Shown: positions 1-10,345 of the stretch, piece after piece
Layout: the number at the start of each line of letters is the position of its first letter
How positions within the stretch are numbered: position 1 is the stretch's first letter
Assembly: GCA_964057225.1 (NCBI GenBank)
Contig: OZ059897.1
Location: 11,532,001 to 11,596,000, forward strand
From: Auanema rhodensis
Taxonomy: Eukaryota > Nematoda > Chromadorea > Rhabditida > Rhabditidae
Direction: 5' to 3'
DNA: 64,000 nt
Notes under the pieces: generated by a model
What the model saw: the letters and a program-made list of their open reading frames with translations, nothing else
The model's database searches: none
Told to the model about the DNA's origin: nothing
Position numbers and translations under genes: made by a program

Positions 1-30
1 ATTCAATTTATACTTTCGTTTCGTTTTTAG

Positions 31-99
31 CATGCTCAGCCATTGCATTCTCCTCCTGTAATGTTCCAACAGCCTTCTGACCACCGCGAAGAGGAATAA
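31..99 (+). CDS. Terminal exon of an upstream gene (partial)
   Basis: A TTTTTAG acceptor ends at 30 and is followed by an open frame that stops with TAA at 97-99. The 22 residues are rich in Pro, Gln and His and end in Arg-Glu-Glu-Glu. It looks like the last coding exon of a gene that starts left of the window. No family can be recognised from so short a tail, and the call rests only on the acceptor and the open frame. Confidence 0.4.
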   Translation, partial: HAQPLHSPPVMFQQPSDHREEE

Positions 100-1372
100 T
101 TGAAAAACTAAAAACTAATCTTGATTCTTTTGGCCATTACATATTGCGGAGCTGGTTATCATATCAAAAATGTTGTGTTAATTTTTGAGTTTAAAATATA
201 ATTATTTTATTATTTCCAGGGCATAGACAATAGTCAGTCAATACACAATTTCATTTCTTAATAACTATTTTCTGGGTTTATAATGCATTTTCAGTTAGAA
301 AATTCAAACTATCAATTATTTTAAGCTCTTTATTTATATTTGAATTTCATGCAAACTGTCTAACAGGGGTTGAGCGAATTATTTGTAACCGGCTGGTAAT
401 CAAAGCCATGATTGAATAGAACACCAAGAATTATTTTGCAGTATATTTTCGATGCTTCGTTGCTACTTTAACATTGTACACACACTTTCATCTTTAAAAT
501 AGAATTGTTGTAGTATATAACAGCGATGCATATCTTCAATTTTAAGCTTTTTTTGTTTCAACTTGATATCGTCCCTAAAGCATGACAAGTGAATAAATAT
601 TCGCTATTTCTGAGTGTTTACATGAATTATGTTAGGAAATGACATGAAATCGTTGTTTTATGAAAAAAACTAACCAAACGTCCTTTCCGCTTTGTATACT
701 CGTGTTTTGCTCTCTGAAGTATGTACATGTTTAATATCTTTTAGAACATCTGTTTTGGAACACTCTAAACCAGATCCAAGGCAGTTCATTGGTGATTTTG
801 GAATAGTATCTTGCTTTCTTAACATAATCTATCAGTAATTTGAATTTTTTCACTGATTCTCTTGCAACATCGCTTGAATCGAATGTTGAGCAGGGTTCTA
901 TACAATTTTTTTTTGCGATCACTGGCTTTGAACCGATATATTTCAAAAATGGCAAAAAAAGAGTTTAAGCTGTTGTTAACTTCATTGATTTATGTCGTAT
1001 TCCTCTTCTATATTTAAGCACCCTTTTTGAAATTTGTCAGTTTCATCTGGGAATTCTTCGTCTTTGCTTTTTAATGTTCAAGCATAAGAAGTTGAGATAT
1101 TTCTTGAAAAGTATAGATGTCTCATGCTATGTGCATTCTGTTTAAAATTTTACTCTCATTTTTAATGTTTTATTTTAGAAGTTGTATATTTTATCTTAGG
1201 AAACTGTCGAAAAATTCCAAAAAAATTCGAGTCTAATGAAAGAGATATTTATTTTTTTCTCACTTATTGGAACGGTTTGTTTTGTCTTTCTAATAAATAT
1301 ATATAAGTTGTTGCTAGCACATAATAAATGAAATAATATAATTTATATTACTTTTATTTCTACTTTCATCAG
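100..1372. other. Region without a confirmed gene, upstream of the first receptor
   Basis: AT-rich DNA holding no exon I can confirm. The first exon of the receptor starting at 1373 (signal peptide) should lie here. One hydrophobic ATG-led stretch at 1117-1170 resembles a signal peptide, but no splice donor joins it to 1373 in frame. A 74-codon minus-strand open frame at 731-955 has no recognisable family. Confidence 0.4.
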
Positions 1373-3391
1373 ACATGGGCAGTTCGGGGAGCTCTTGTAT
1401 CAAAAAAAATCAGCCAGATGTCAACTGAACATGACAATAGTGCTGAAGAACTTGAGGAAATAGAAGATGAAGAAGAAGATTTGAACATTTTAGATAGAGC
1501 ACAAATCTATGAGCAAGGGTTGGTTAATAGTGAAGAAAATCGAAAACAATTCTTTTAGAGAAACTAGACATTTTCTTCAATTTTTACGAAAGATAAAGTA
1601 TGATCATAGGCAATGTCCAGGAGATGAAAGAGGAGGTTAGTGATGCTAACTGAATTTAAAATAAATGTTTCCCACGGTTTATAGGTCCAGTAGTCGTAAA
1701 TGTCAGTATAGTTATTAGTAACATACGAGCTGTCTCTGAAGTAACGATGGTATGTCATAATGTATGGTACTTGAAAAATATTTTTTTAAGGACTATAACA
1801 TTGAAATGTTCTATAGAGAATCGTGGAAAGATCCTCGTTTGATTTATACAATAGATAAGTTCAAGAACAAGAGCGAAATAGCTTTACATGAAAGTTATTC
1901 CAACTTTTTGTGGCACCCAGATACCTTTGTTCCCAACGCCATTGCTTCGAAAAATCCAAGAAAACAAAGCATCACACACAGATCTCTTCTGCGGTTTTAA
2001 TCACCTGTGGTATGCAACTTTTTAAAATTTCAGATTGAGAAATGACGGCAGCATATTGTACAGTCGTCGACTGTCTTTAGTTGTTACATGCGGAATGGAT
2101 TTAACTTTATTCCCATTTGATTCTCAATTGTGCAAACTAGGAATTGAGAGTTGTGAGTAAACTTGTTTACAACGTATCTCTTGCTTTTTTGAATTTTTAG
2201 ATGGATATACAGCTGAACATGTAAAGTATATGTGGTCGAAAGGGCGTATTACCGCACTAATACTTCATGAAATCAGACTTCCTGATTTTAAAATTCAAGA
2301 AGCATATGTAACCAGTCGGATAGAAAGTTATGCAACAGGTTTTACATAATAATATCTCAGCTTTCAAAAAAAAACTCTGCAGGCGATTATTCTCGCCTAT
2401 ATGTTTGCTTCGTTTTTTCAAGAGCTGCAGGATTCTGTTTCCTACAGCTGATAATTCCATCAACTGCTGTGGTAATAACTTCTTGGGTTTCTTTATGGAT
2501 GGAAAATGAAACATCATTTCAAGTAATCATGAATGTTTTAGATAAAATATTTATTTTTAATTATTAAGGATATGATATCTATCATACTTACAATTACTTT
2601 TTTACTATTCTCGTACAACGAAGTGATGCCTCGTGTTAGTTATATAAAGGCAATGGATGTCTATTTAGGTCTTTTTTTTAAATCTTTTTTTTTAACTAAC
2701 TCATTTAACTACTTTAATTACAGGAGTATGCTTTTGTATTGTCTTCTTTTCATTGATAAAATTAGCTATTGTAAAATATATGAGACAGCGCCTAAGGCTT
2801 ACGAGGTGAATACATTTAACAAGTAGATGCTACATTAAAAAATTTATTTTAAATTTAAAAAAAAATTATCTTGTTTTAGAGATACATCTATTGTAGCTGG
2901 AATGCTACCAATGGTTCATTATGCTAACGGTGGCTCATCCACTTCTTTAAGCAATGGTTTTGAAAACTCAGTGTCATCTATGAGAAGGTCGCCTATTTTG
3001 AATTAATTGCTTTCAATTCAATTAATTAACTCAGACATTATAGAAAACGTAATTATTATCCAGTTTCAACGTCCCTATACATAGATAAGAATGAAATTAC
3101 CAGTAGTCAAATCAACTCACAATTTCGTTTTACTCCTCAATTCATGCGCCGTTTTCACTGGATATCGCAGGTACCCGTGACTGTCTCCTAATCTATTTTA
3201 GTTGAATTACAGATGACATTTTTTTTTGGATTCGTAATTTTTTGTCTGTTCTATTTTCTAGTTTACCCTAACATTCATTCTCAGGTTCGTATTACATAAT
3301 TGGTTAATAATCATATTCTAACAAATTGTTATAGCTCATTGATGAAGACTGCGACCGAATGAAATCTGAATGGTTTGCAGATATTCGATGA
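1373..3391 (+). CDS. Cys-loop ligand-gated ion channel subunit, GABA/glutamate/ACC-like (N-terminus open)
   Basis: Thirteen exons can be joined in frame (1373-1518, 1559-1635, 1685-1749, 1791-1993, 2034-2152, 2201-2338, 2383-2522, 2569-2668, 2724-2805, 2880-2987, 3044-3170, 3213-3284, 3335-3391). The extracellular domain has the [11 protein letters not shown] and WHPDTF motifs of nematode anion-type receptors and a Cys-loop with 13 residues between the cysteines ([15 protein letters not shown]). Three helices follow, with [14 protein letters not shown] leading into M3, then a basic cytoplasmic loop and M4 close to the C-terminus. It should sit in the plasma membrane of nerve or muscle as part of a pentamer. 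The Pro-Ala-Arg selectivity motif before M2 of anion channels is absent. The exon at 1373 begins with an open frame rich in Glu/Asp, and the signal peptide exon was not found. Confidence 0.85.
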
Positions 3392-3790
3392 TTTAAAGAG
3401 ATAAAAAATATTTTGTAGTTAAAGTAAACAATATGTTTGATAATTTCTGATACTATATAACGATTGTGTATTCTATTTCGATAAATATACTTAAATAAAA
3501 ACCATTAATGATAAAGTCGGATCCCGAAAAAGGGAGTTAAAGATTCTAACATTGCTATTAAACATGAGAATGATATGAGAAATTAAAAGATCTCAAACAA
3601 GCTAGAATTTTGATCAAATTCTTCATAGAATATGACCATTCTTGAAAGTCTACTTTAGTTAACGAATTTCAAATAGTAATGCATCACGGATATAGTTTGA
3701 GACCGAATCTTTCTTTTCTTTTTCTTCCTGTAAAAAACATCAGCTATACTTATTTAACCAAATCTTAATGAAGTTGAATAAATCGGAATC
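3392..3790. other. 3' flank of receptor gene, no gene seen
   Basis: AT-rich sequence after the receptor stop codon. An AATAAA-like hexamer near 3495 could serve as its polyadenylation signal. Nothing else is recognisable. Confidence 0.4.
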
Positions 3791-3794
3791 AACA

Positions 3795-4599
3795 ATGTGT
3801 AATCGAAGGAAGGACTGCAAAATTACTGGCTGGAAGTCGCTTGCTTTATCAGATAGCAAGTAATTTATGATAATATTTCCAATCCGAAAAATTTACAGAT
3901 CAGTCTAATTTAAATTATGCTTATTACATTATTTTTTTTGGTTTTTATGCTTAAATAATATTTAAATATTATAAAATTCTACGAAACACCTTGAGGGTTT
4001 CTTTTTTTGGGTACTGCTTCGCATTGAGCCAAACCTGTTATTTTCTGTTTTTAATAACAATTTTTAAAATATACTTATTTTCAAGCTTTTCTAAATTTGA
4101 TCAAATGATGTTCAGTTTCACAACTAAATTTGGCTCTTGTGCAGATGTCGCCACCCTACAATTCAAATGTTGTATGTTAGCGGTTGTCTATTGCGCGAAA
4201 AAAAGACTCATAATATTAATAAATAATTATATTGAGAATGACTTTTGATAACAAGCGATATCATTTAAAACTAATTTAAAAATATCCATCTAACATTCCT
4301 TCAAGGGGACTACCATCATTTATGATTGTTGGAAGAGTTATAACGGTATACCTCTGATGGATATGAATTACAACCACATGATCGTCAACCATTCGAAGAA
4401 TTTTGTGGATCCTTCTACTGGTGCTTGCACCAACAAAGTAGAATCAATGTGAAATGTTGCCAAGATGAGATTCAAGAGAATGTGGGGAGTACATTAAGGA
4501 ATATTAGATTTATATCTATGTGAATTCATGTACAGAAAACGATTCAGAGGGCAGGATATTTTCTGTATAAAGTTAGACTCAGGCTTATCCAATGCTTAA
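3795..4599 (+). pseudogene. Merlin / IS1595-like (ISXO2) transposase relic
   Basis: The frame at 4303-4599 reads as the C-terminal half of an ISXO2/Merlin-type DDE transposase. It has GTTIIYDCWKSYN, then VNHSKNFVDPSTGACTN followed by an asparagine/glutamate block, then a C-terminal block ending EFMYRKRF. Known metazoan Merlin proteins carry the same order (D-W-K-Y, NHS-x-FVDP-x-TGA-T-N-E, F-x-R-x-F). Two in-frame stops, one an apparent Trp codon changed to TGA, show it is dead. A weaker match to the N-terminal zinc-binding CxRRxxC stretch lies at 3795-3860. The sequence between is unrecognisable. Terminal inverted repeats were not identified. Confidence 0.7.
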
Positions 4600-4693
4600 A
4601 ATTAAGCTTATGCTTATCCATTGCCTAGGGAAATTGAGGGTACATTTTTCGACGCTCAAAATTTCAAAAAAACATAATTTCATTATTTTCATT

Positions 4694-6025
4694 GAAGATA
4701 TTATAGATTATTCAACAGTTTTCTGTATCGCAATGTCCTAACGAGAATACTTCCGTCAAAAATCAGCCGAGTAATGATATGTGGGATTATGTTGTTATGG
4801 CTGAGCGGGGATCTACAATCGCGCAGTTCTTAGATTAATCTCCCTTTTTATGTCCATTCGAAGTTTCACATTTTCTATAGCTTTTCCTACTCAGATCTCA
4901 CCTTTCAACAGTTTGTGTGGGCAGCAATGTTGTGGTCCGTGGATCGAAGAAGTATATCCAACAGTAGTAGAGAGCCATGTCGAATTTACTAACCACGCCT
5001 CCAAACAGTTGCTAAAAACATACTTTTGAAGGCGTGCTAGTAGAGAGCCGTGCAAAATTTACTAACCACGCCCCCAAACAGTTGCTAAAAACATACTTTT
5101 GAGGGCGTCAGCTGTCAAAATCAAACTTTTGGGGGCGTCAGCTGTTAAAATCATATTTTTGTATACAAAATGCATGAGTCATTTTTTTGAAATGTAACTT
5201 TAAAACTTATATATTTGTTTTGTTTGAATAAATTATTTCTCATACATTGTTTTTTTAAATTTATAAATTTGACCAGGAGCAGTTAACTGTTCATTTCACG
5301 AAAGAACATGTAACGGTTGATTTAGAGCATTTAGAGCAAATTTATAAACAAATATATAAGTTTTAAATTACATTTTTAAAAAATGACTCATGCATTTTGT
5401 ATTTTGATCCATGAGCAGGTTCGAGAGCCTGCCTCGGGATGGAAAGTATATTTTTGATAGCTGACGCCAAAAATATGATTTTAACAGCTGACGCCCCCAA
5501 AAGTTTGATTTTGACAGCTGACGCCTTCAGGGCGTGGTTAGTAAATTCGACATGGCTCTCTACTAGCGCGCCTTCAAAAGTATGTTTTTAGCAACTGTTT
5601 GGGGGCGTGGTTAGTAAATTTTGCACGGCTCTCTACTAGCGCGCCTTCAAAAGTATGTTTTTAGCAACTGTTTGGGGGCGTGGTTAGTAAATTTTGCACG
5701 GCTCTCTACTAGCGCGCCTTCAAAAGTATGTTTTTAGCAACTGTTTGGGGGCGTGGTTAGTAAATTCGGCATGGCTCTCTACTACTGTTGGATATACTTC
5801 TTCGATCCACAGACCACAACATTGCTGCCCACACAAACTGTTGAAAGGTGAGATCTGAGTAGGAAAAGCTATAGAAAATGAATGAATAGAAAACGATTGT
5901 AGATCCCCGCTCTGCCATAACAACCTAATCTCACATATCATTACTCGGCTGATTTTTGACGAAAGTATTTTCGTTAGAACGCTGCGATATAGAAAACTGT
6001 TGAGTAATCTATAATATCTTCAGTC
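4694..6025. mobile_element. Foldback element with long, unequal inverted arms
   Basis: The left arm (about 4694-5225) and the right arm (about 5340-6025) are near-complementary over most of their length. The ends read TGAAGATATTATAGATTA on the left and its near-complement TAATCTATAATATCTTCA on the right. A loop of about 115 bases separates them. The arms contain repeated blocks with GGGGGCGTGGTTAGTAAATT and GGGGGCGTCAGCTGT. The right arm is longer because it carries extra 73-base tandem units. No real protein is encoded; the open frames inside are by-products of the repeats. No clear target-site duplication is visible. It fits a non-autonomous foldback/MITE-type DNA element, but the superfamily is not assignable by eye. 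Confidence 0.85.
5530..5780. repeat. 73-bp tandem repeat in the right foldback arm
   Basis: The string AGCGCGCCTTCAAAAGTATG recurs at 5565, 5638 and 5711, a spacing of exactly 73 bases. Each unit also carries TTTTTAGCAACTGTTTGGGG and GGCTCTCTACTA. The left arm has about two related units (4970-5110). The copy difference explains the unequal arm lengths. Confidence 0.85.
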
Positions 6026-7260
6026 CACTGATATTCTTCCAGAATTTTAAATAAAGAGAAACTGAAAAAGGTAATGGAACGGACATGAACATGTCAGGGT
6101 TGAAGAGAGGATATATCTGACTGATACAGTTGAACAAGGAGCTTACATCATCTTTTCGGCACTGGTTAGATATTAAGAAACCTATTTTATTATATTGTGT
6201 TAATTTTTTAGACTTATATTTTCACCTGCTGGCACTCCTCTCTCAAGGTCATCTACTACCATAATGGTAGTTAAACTCAAGTTGTATTTTGAGCTATTAA
6301 AGGTATCGTCAATAATGATTCCTTCATTTCCATACTTTTTCAGAACCGTGGCTTGTGTTTCTGTGATCACAACTGCAATAAAATTGGTATTTGTTTTTTT
6401 TCTTTATTTTAAAACCTATTCTCAGATTTTGATCTATTCCTTCTGGTTTTTGAAACAGCCTTATCCCTTCATTCTGGTTGTTTTCCAAGAACCGTTTTTC
6501 CACCGAGGTGAGATCATTCGTATCTTTTTTTCCTGGTCTTAGTTTCTTTCTTTCAACAATGTTCCGAACGTCGTCCATTGTGAGCATTTTCATTCGTTCG
6601 GAACTTGTCTCCATCCGCCTCATTTTTGATATTATCCCATCAGCGGGCCATCCTTCTTTTATCAGTTCAACAATATTATTCTCATCTTCTTCAGTAATCC
6701 ATAATTTTGCAGCATCCGTTTCATGGCCGTAGTGCGAGAAGCATGAGACTACTTCGACGCCTGTTTGAGTTGTTTTAATCTGTATTAGTTGTTTATCAAT
6801 ATATATATATTTTTTTTTTTAGGTTACTTTGAGGAATGCGGGGCATACCGCTACATTTTTTCGAGTTGTATGGCCAGTTCGTTTCAAACTGTAAGTTTTA
6901 GCCTTTCCAGCTCTATGGCATCTCTGATAGCTGGTGCCATTCTTACTTGTCAAGACATAAAAAGCCGTATTCGTCTCATTGCACCTCTGAGTAAGCCATT
7001 TCTAAATTAAAAGATTTTTTATTTATATAGTTTTTGAAATTCACTTCTTGTTCTTCGCTTGTTAAAAAGAATTTTTTTTCAATTTCATATTTCTCATCGG
7101 CTGTAGCATGTTCTTTTGAGAAATGAACAGTAAACTGTTCCTGATTGCTACATTTCTTTCCACATGCTGGACATTCCAATCCGTTAATCTATAATCAATG
7201 ATGATGGTGTGGCAAAAGTACCTGAGCATTTGGAGCAGTTGTTGGATGCGTTCATTTCGA
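6026..7260 (-). pseudogene. MULE-type transposase-derived gene, truncated at the foldback element
   Basis: Minus-strand exons read in order from about 7190: a CPACGKKC zinc-binding segment with a following His; a FAR1-like block containing YQRCHRAGKAKTYSLKRT and a later CPAFLKV; a HYGHE motif; a helical stretch; then the start of a MULE DDE domain with IIIDDTFNSSKYNLSLTTIM and, after an intron, GVPAGFLISN and FNPDMFMS. This order is typical of animal MULE/SWIM-type transposase-derived proteins. The reading frame has no internal stop until it runs into the foldback arm at 6025, where it ends with TAG. The second catalytic Asp, the final Glu and any SWIM finger are missing. The start codon is unclear: an upstream ATG exon near 7255 does not join in frame. 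Confidence 0.75.
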
Positions 7261-8137
7261 TATAAATGACGCCTTAAGTTATGGTTTTGATTATCTTGAA
7301 CTTCTTATATTCAAATGAGTTAGTATTTTTTTCTATGTTAATTTTTTCAGTTTCCTTTCAGAACATATCACTGGAAGCAATTAATTTTTTTTAATATTAT
7401 AGGAAGCAATTCATTTTTTTAATTGATTTTTCTAATTTTTATTTTTTGTTTCTTTTTATTTGTTTTATTTTGATTCGTTTCGTCTTTCTTCATTGAATAT
7501 GTATTAATTCTATTTATTTATAATTATTTATTGTTCAGGCAAATATAACACATGGAGCTGGAGGGATAAGAGAACACATCATGTATAACATCAACAAAAA
7601 TTTAGAGGTATAATATATATAATTTTTTTTAATTTTTATTCATTTGTTTTATTCTTGAATATTAAGTAGTCTTGTATTTTATTGATAAAATAAAAATAAA
7701 TCATTTACAAATATAATTTTTTTCGTTTAAATACATGGGATAGACTTTAAGATAAATTAAATATTGTATTTTCTGAATTTAAAATTAAAACAATTCATTT
7801 TTAAAATTAAAGTAAATTATTTAAAATATAATTTTATTCATTGAAATACATGGAATAGACGTTAATATAAATTCAACATTGCGTATTGAACTCCCCTTTT
7901 CAATCTGACGGAAGTTTGGGGGTTTGATTTTTACGGACTATCTTTTTACGGACTGTCGAAATTAGTCGATTAATTATTCAAATAAAATTATGAATTATGA
8001 AGCGTGAGTAGTTGATTAGTCGAATCCGACTAATACTTAAAAATCTGTGTAGTCATTAGTCGAATTTGTAAAAAAAACCGATTAATTGCTGAGTATATCT
8101 CATTTTCCTTGGCCTTCTGATTTGTGCAATTTAGAAC
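7261..8137. other. AT-rich spacer with possible mini-exon and ATTAGTCG repeats
   Basis: A short open stretch at about 7540-7608 is bounded by TTCAG and GTATAA and could be an orphan exon; its peptide (ANITHGAGG...) is not recognised. At 7950-8090 the words ATTAGTCG and CGACTAAT recur, with one perfect palindrome at 8015-8034. The rest is AT-rich and featureless. Confidence 0.35.
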
Positions 8138-10244
8138 ATGCAGGATAGCTGCTGTGAAAACAAATCTCATAAAAAATCGAATAGTACTAATAGGAAACGA
8201 CGATCTGCGGTTTTGAACTGCTTCAGTATATCAGAGAACTATAAATCTATTGTTTTTGCTAAAACATTTAAAGAGCAATTTTTCGGTAAAACAAAATTGT
8301 CTATTATTTGGATCATATTTGTTTAAGGCGCTGCTCCATTTCCTCATTTTCAATTCAAGAATTTCATAGAGAATAGAAATGGCGATGTCGAAGATCTTGA
8401 GCTTGAACTACAGGTAAAGTTATTGTGTTGCATTTCTTTTATAACGAGTTTTTGAATGACTGATTAGTAATCGAGAAAACTCATTTTACTTATTATATCA
8501 ATATGCATTCATTTATGCAAGTATCCTGTACATTTAAGGAGTTTGGTGGTTGGAAACGTAAGGAGAATGATTTGTATTCCCTTTATCAGACGGACGATTT
8601 AAAATCAGTTCAAGCTGTATCTCATCCAGCTTTGTATTCTTTTAGGTATAATCAAATCATTCCAATATTTATAATAAGACTTTAGGCAGTTCTTCCATGA
8701 ATCAGTTAAGAATTGGTTAGAGACGATTACTGATGTTCAACTAACTGATCAAATTGATATGAATGGGAGTTGCTACATATCAACAGATGGATTGTTGCCT
8801 CACAACGACTTAGTATTGTTCTTCCATTGTAAAATTCGTGATTTTAATGTATTCAGATCGAGACTAGACGATTTGCCTTTGTCTATTATTTGACACCTTT
8901 TCAATGGAACGAAGCTTATGGTGGAGAACTTTTTTTGTATCAATCTAATGGTATTGTTTTGATATAATTGATTTAAATGAATAAAACTCTTTAGAAAGGG
9001 AGGAACCAGTTAAAGTTTCAAAAAAAATCCCCCCTGCTCGAAATTCACTGTTGGTTTTTGAAGTATCCAAAACGTAAACTTTGCTTTGTTTATTTTTATT
9101 AATGTTTCTTTTTAGATCATGGCATAGAGTGAATGAACTATTTGCTAATTCTGATCCTAGATTATCTATTAATGGCTGGTTTCATTCTTCTAGGCTACTA
9201 AAACCCGAGGTTCCCCCATTAACCCAAACTACAACAGTTGCCCCTTTGCAAGATGTATTTGACTTATATATCTTATTCGTGTTTTTAACATGTTATTTTT
9301 TCAGAAGGATCTCAAAATGAAAAAATATTTATCAGATGTTTATTTGGAGCAACAAAAGCTGGATCAGGTTCAAAAGTCTTTTTCTGAAACATCAGAAGTT
9401 TCTCTAAGGCAATTTATAAAAGTAAGTATTCATATTTTTAATATTTGTGTAAGAAATTCAATCTTTAACTAACGGCTTGTACAATTAAGACTGGCATATA
9501 CAAAAAAGTTCTTAATGATATGTTGTCAATACAGTTTGAAAAAATGGGGCCCTTAAGCAAAAGGTAATTGATTTTTCTGTATATGTAGATATATGTATAA
9601 CTATTTATTTACTTTCTGAATTGTGAGTTTCAGATTATTGTATGAATATAGAGTTGATGACTCGGACTCCTCTATACGTTCTATAACGAATTTATTTCGA
9701 AGCTGTTCCTTTATTGAATTTCTATCTACGGTAACAGGATGCAGCTTGGCAGGTTCTTCGCATTATTTGTATTCTCGTTATATGGATATAATTTTTAGAA
9801 GTTAGTATAAGTATATCTGTGCTAAAGTTATCGCATGGATGCTACTCTGTTATTGGAGATGAAGATATGATCCGATCTCGGAAAGATGGTTTTGTTCTTG
9901 AATCTCACGTAAATTGCCAATGCTTTACTTATGATTCCGTGTATGTTACAGTTTTTCTTGGGCAAATCTGAATGGCCAGATGGTTGTGGCGGTAATATTG
10001 TCTATATCGGTAATGAGGATGAAGAAGAGGTCTAATATTATTAATATGACATTTATTAATAACTAGGTTTCAGCTTATTTCTGTTCTGCCGATTCCTAAT
10101 TGTATATCAATTGTACTTCGCGAACCTGAAGTGGCATCCTTCATAAAGTATGTCAATGCTAATGTAGTTAAGGACGACATGTATGTAATCACCTGTCGTT
10201 ACTATGGTGTTGTTATAGAAAGTGATTCGGAAGAAGATAATTAA
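8138..10244 (+). CDS. OGFOD1: OGFOD1/Tpa1-type prolyl 3-hydroxylase
   Basis: This Fe(II)/2-oxoglutarate dioxygenase family hydroxylates a proline of ribosomal protein uS12 (RPS23) and affects translation and stress granules. The N-terminal catalytic domain is visible: a PHND metal-binding segment (near 8803), RRFAFVYYLTPF, GGELFLY, and SWHRVNELFANSDPRLSINGWFHS with the second His and the 2-oxoglutarate-binding Arg. The C-terminal non-catalytic double-stranded beta-helix follows, including SHGCYSVI and the final FIKYVNA region. About 12 exons join with good phases (8138-8285, 8328-8413, 8539-8645, 8686-8812, 8857-8950, 8995-9073, 9116-9254, 9305-9421, 9490-9563, 9634 onward). The ATG at 8138 opens a basic N-terminus like that of the family. 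It looks intact. Confidence 0.9.
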
Positions 10245-10317
10245 AATTTGTTGTTGTTGTTTTTCAAATTATGATTTTTATTCTTTAGTTGTTATATGTC
10301 AATGAACTTGTTAGATT

Positions 10318-10341
10318 TAGATATATATATATATATATATA
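10318..10341. repeat. (AT)n microsatellite
   Basis: About twelve AT dinucleotides between the OGFOD1 stop and the convergent ShK-domain gene. Confidence 0.9.
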
Positions 10342-10345
10342 ATTC

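Noticed and set aside
731-955. Minus-strand 74-codon open frame left of the first receptor
   Set aside because: No splice partners, no recognisable motif, and AT-rich DNA gives frames of this size by chance.
5405-5445. tRNA-like GGTTCGAGAGCC arm in the foldback element
   Set aside because: No acceptor stem, D-arm or anticodon arm at the right spacing; it is a small hairpin within the right arm.
5720-5941. Minus-strand open frame inside the foldback element
   Set aside because: It lies wholly in the repeat arm and mirrors sequence on the other arm; no protein family features.
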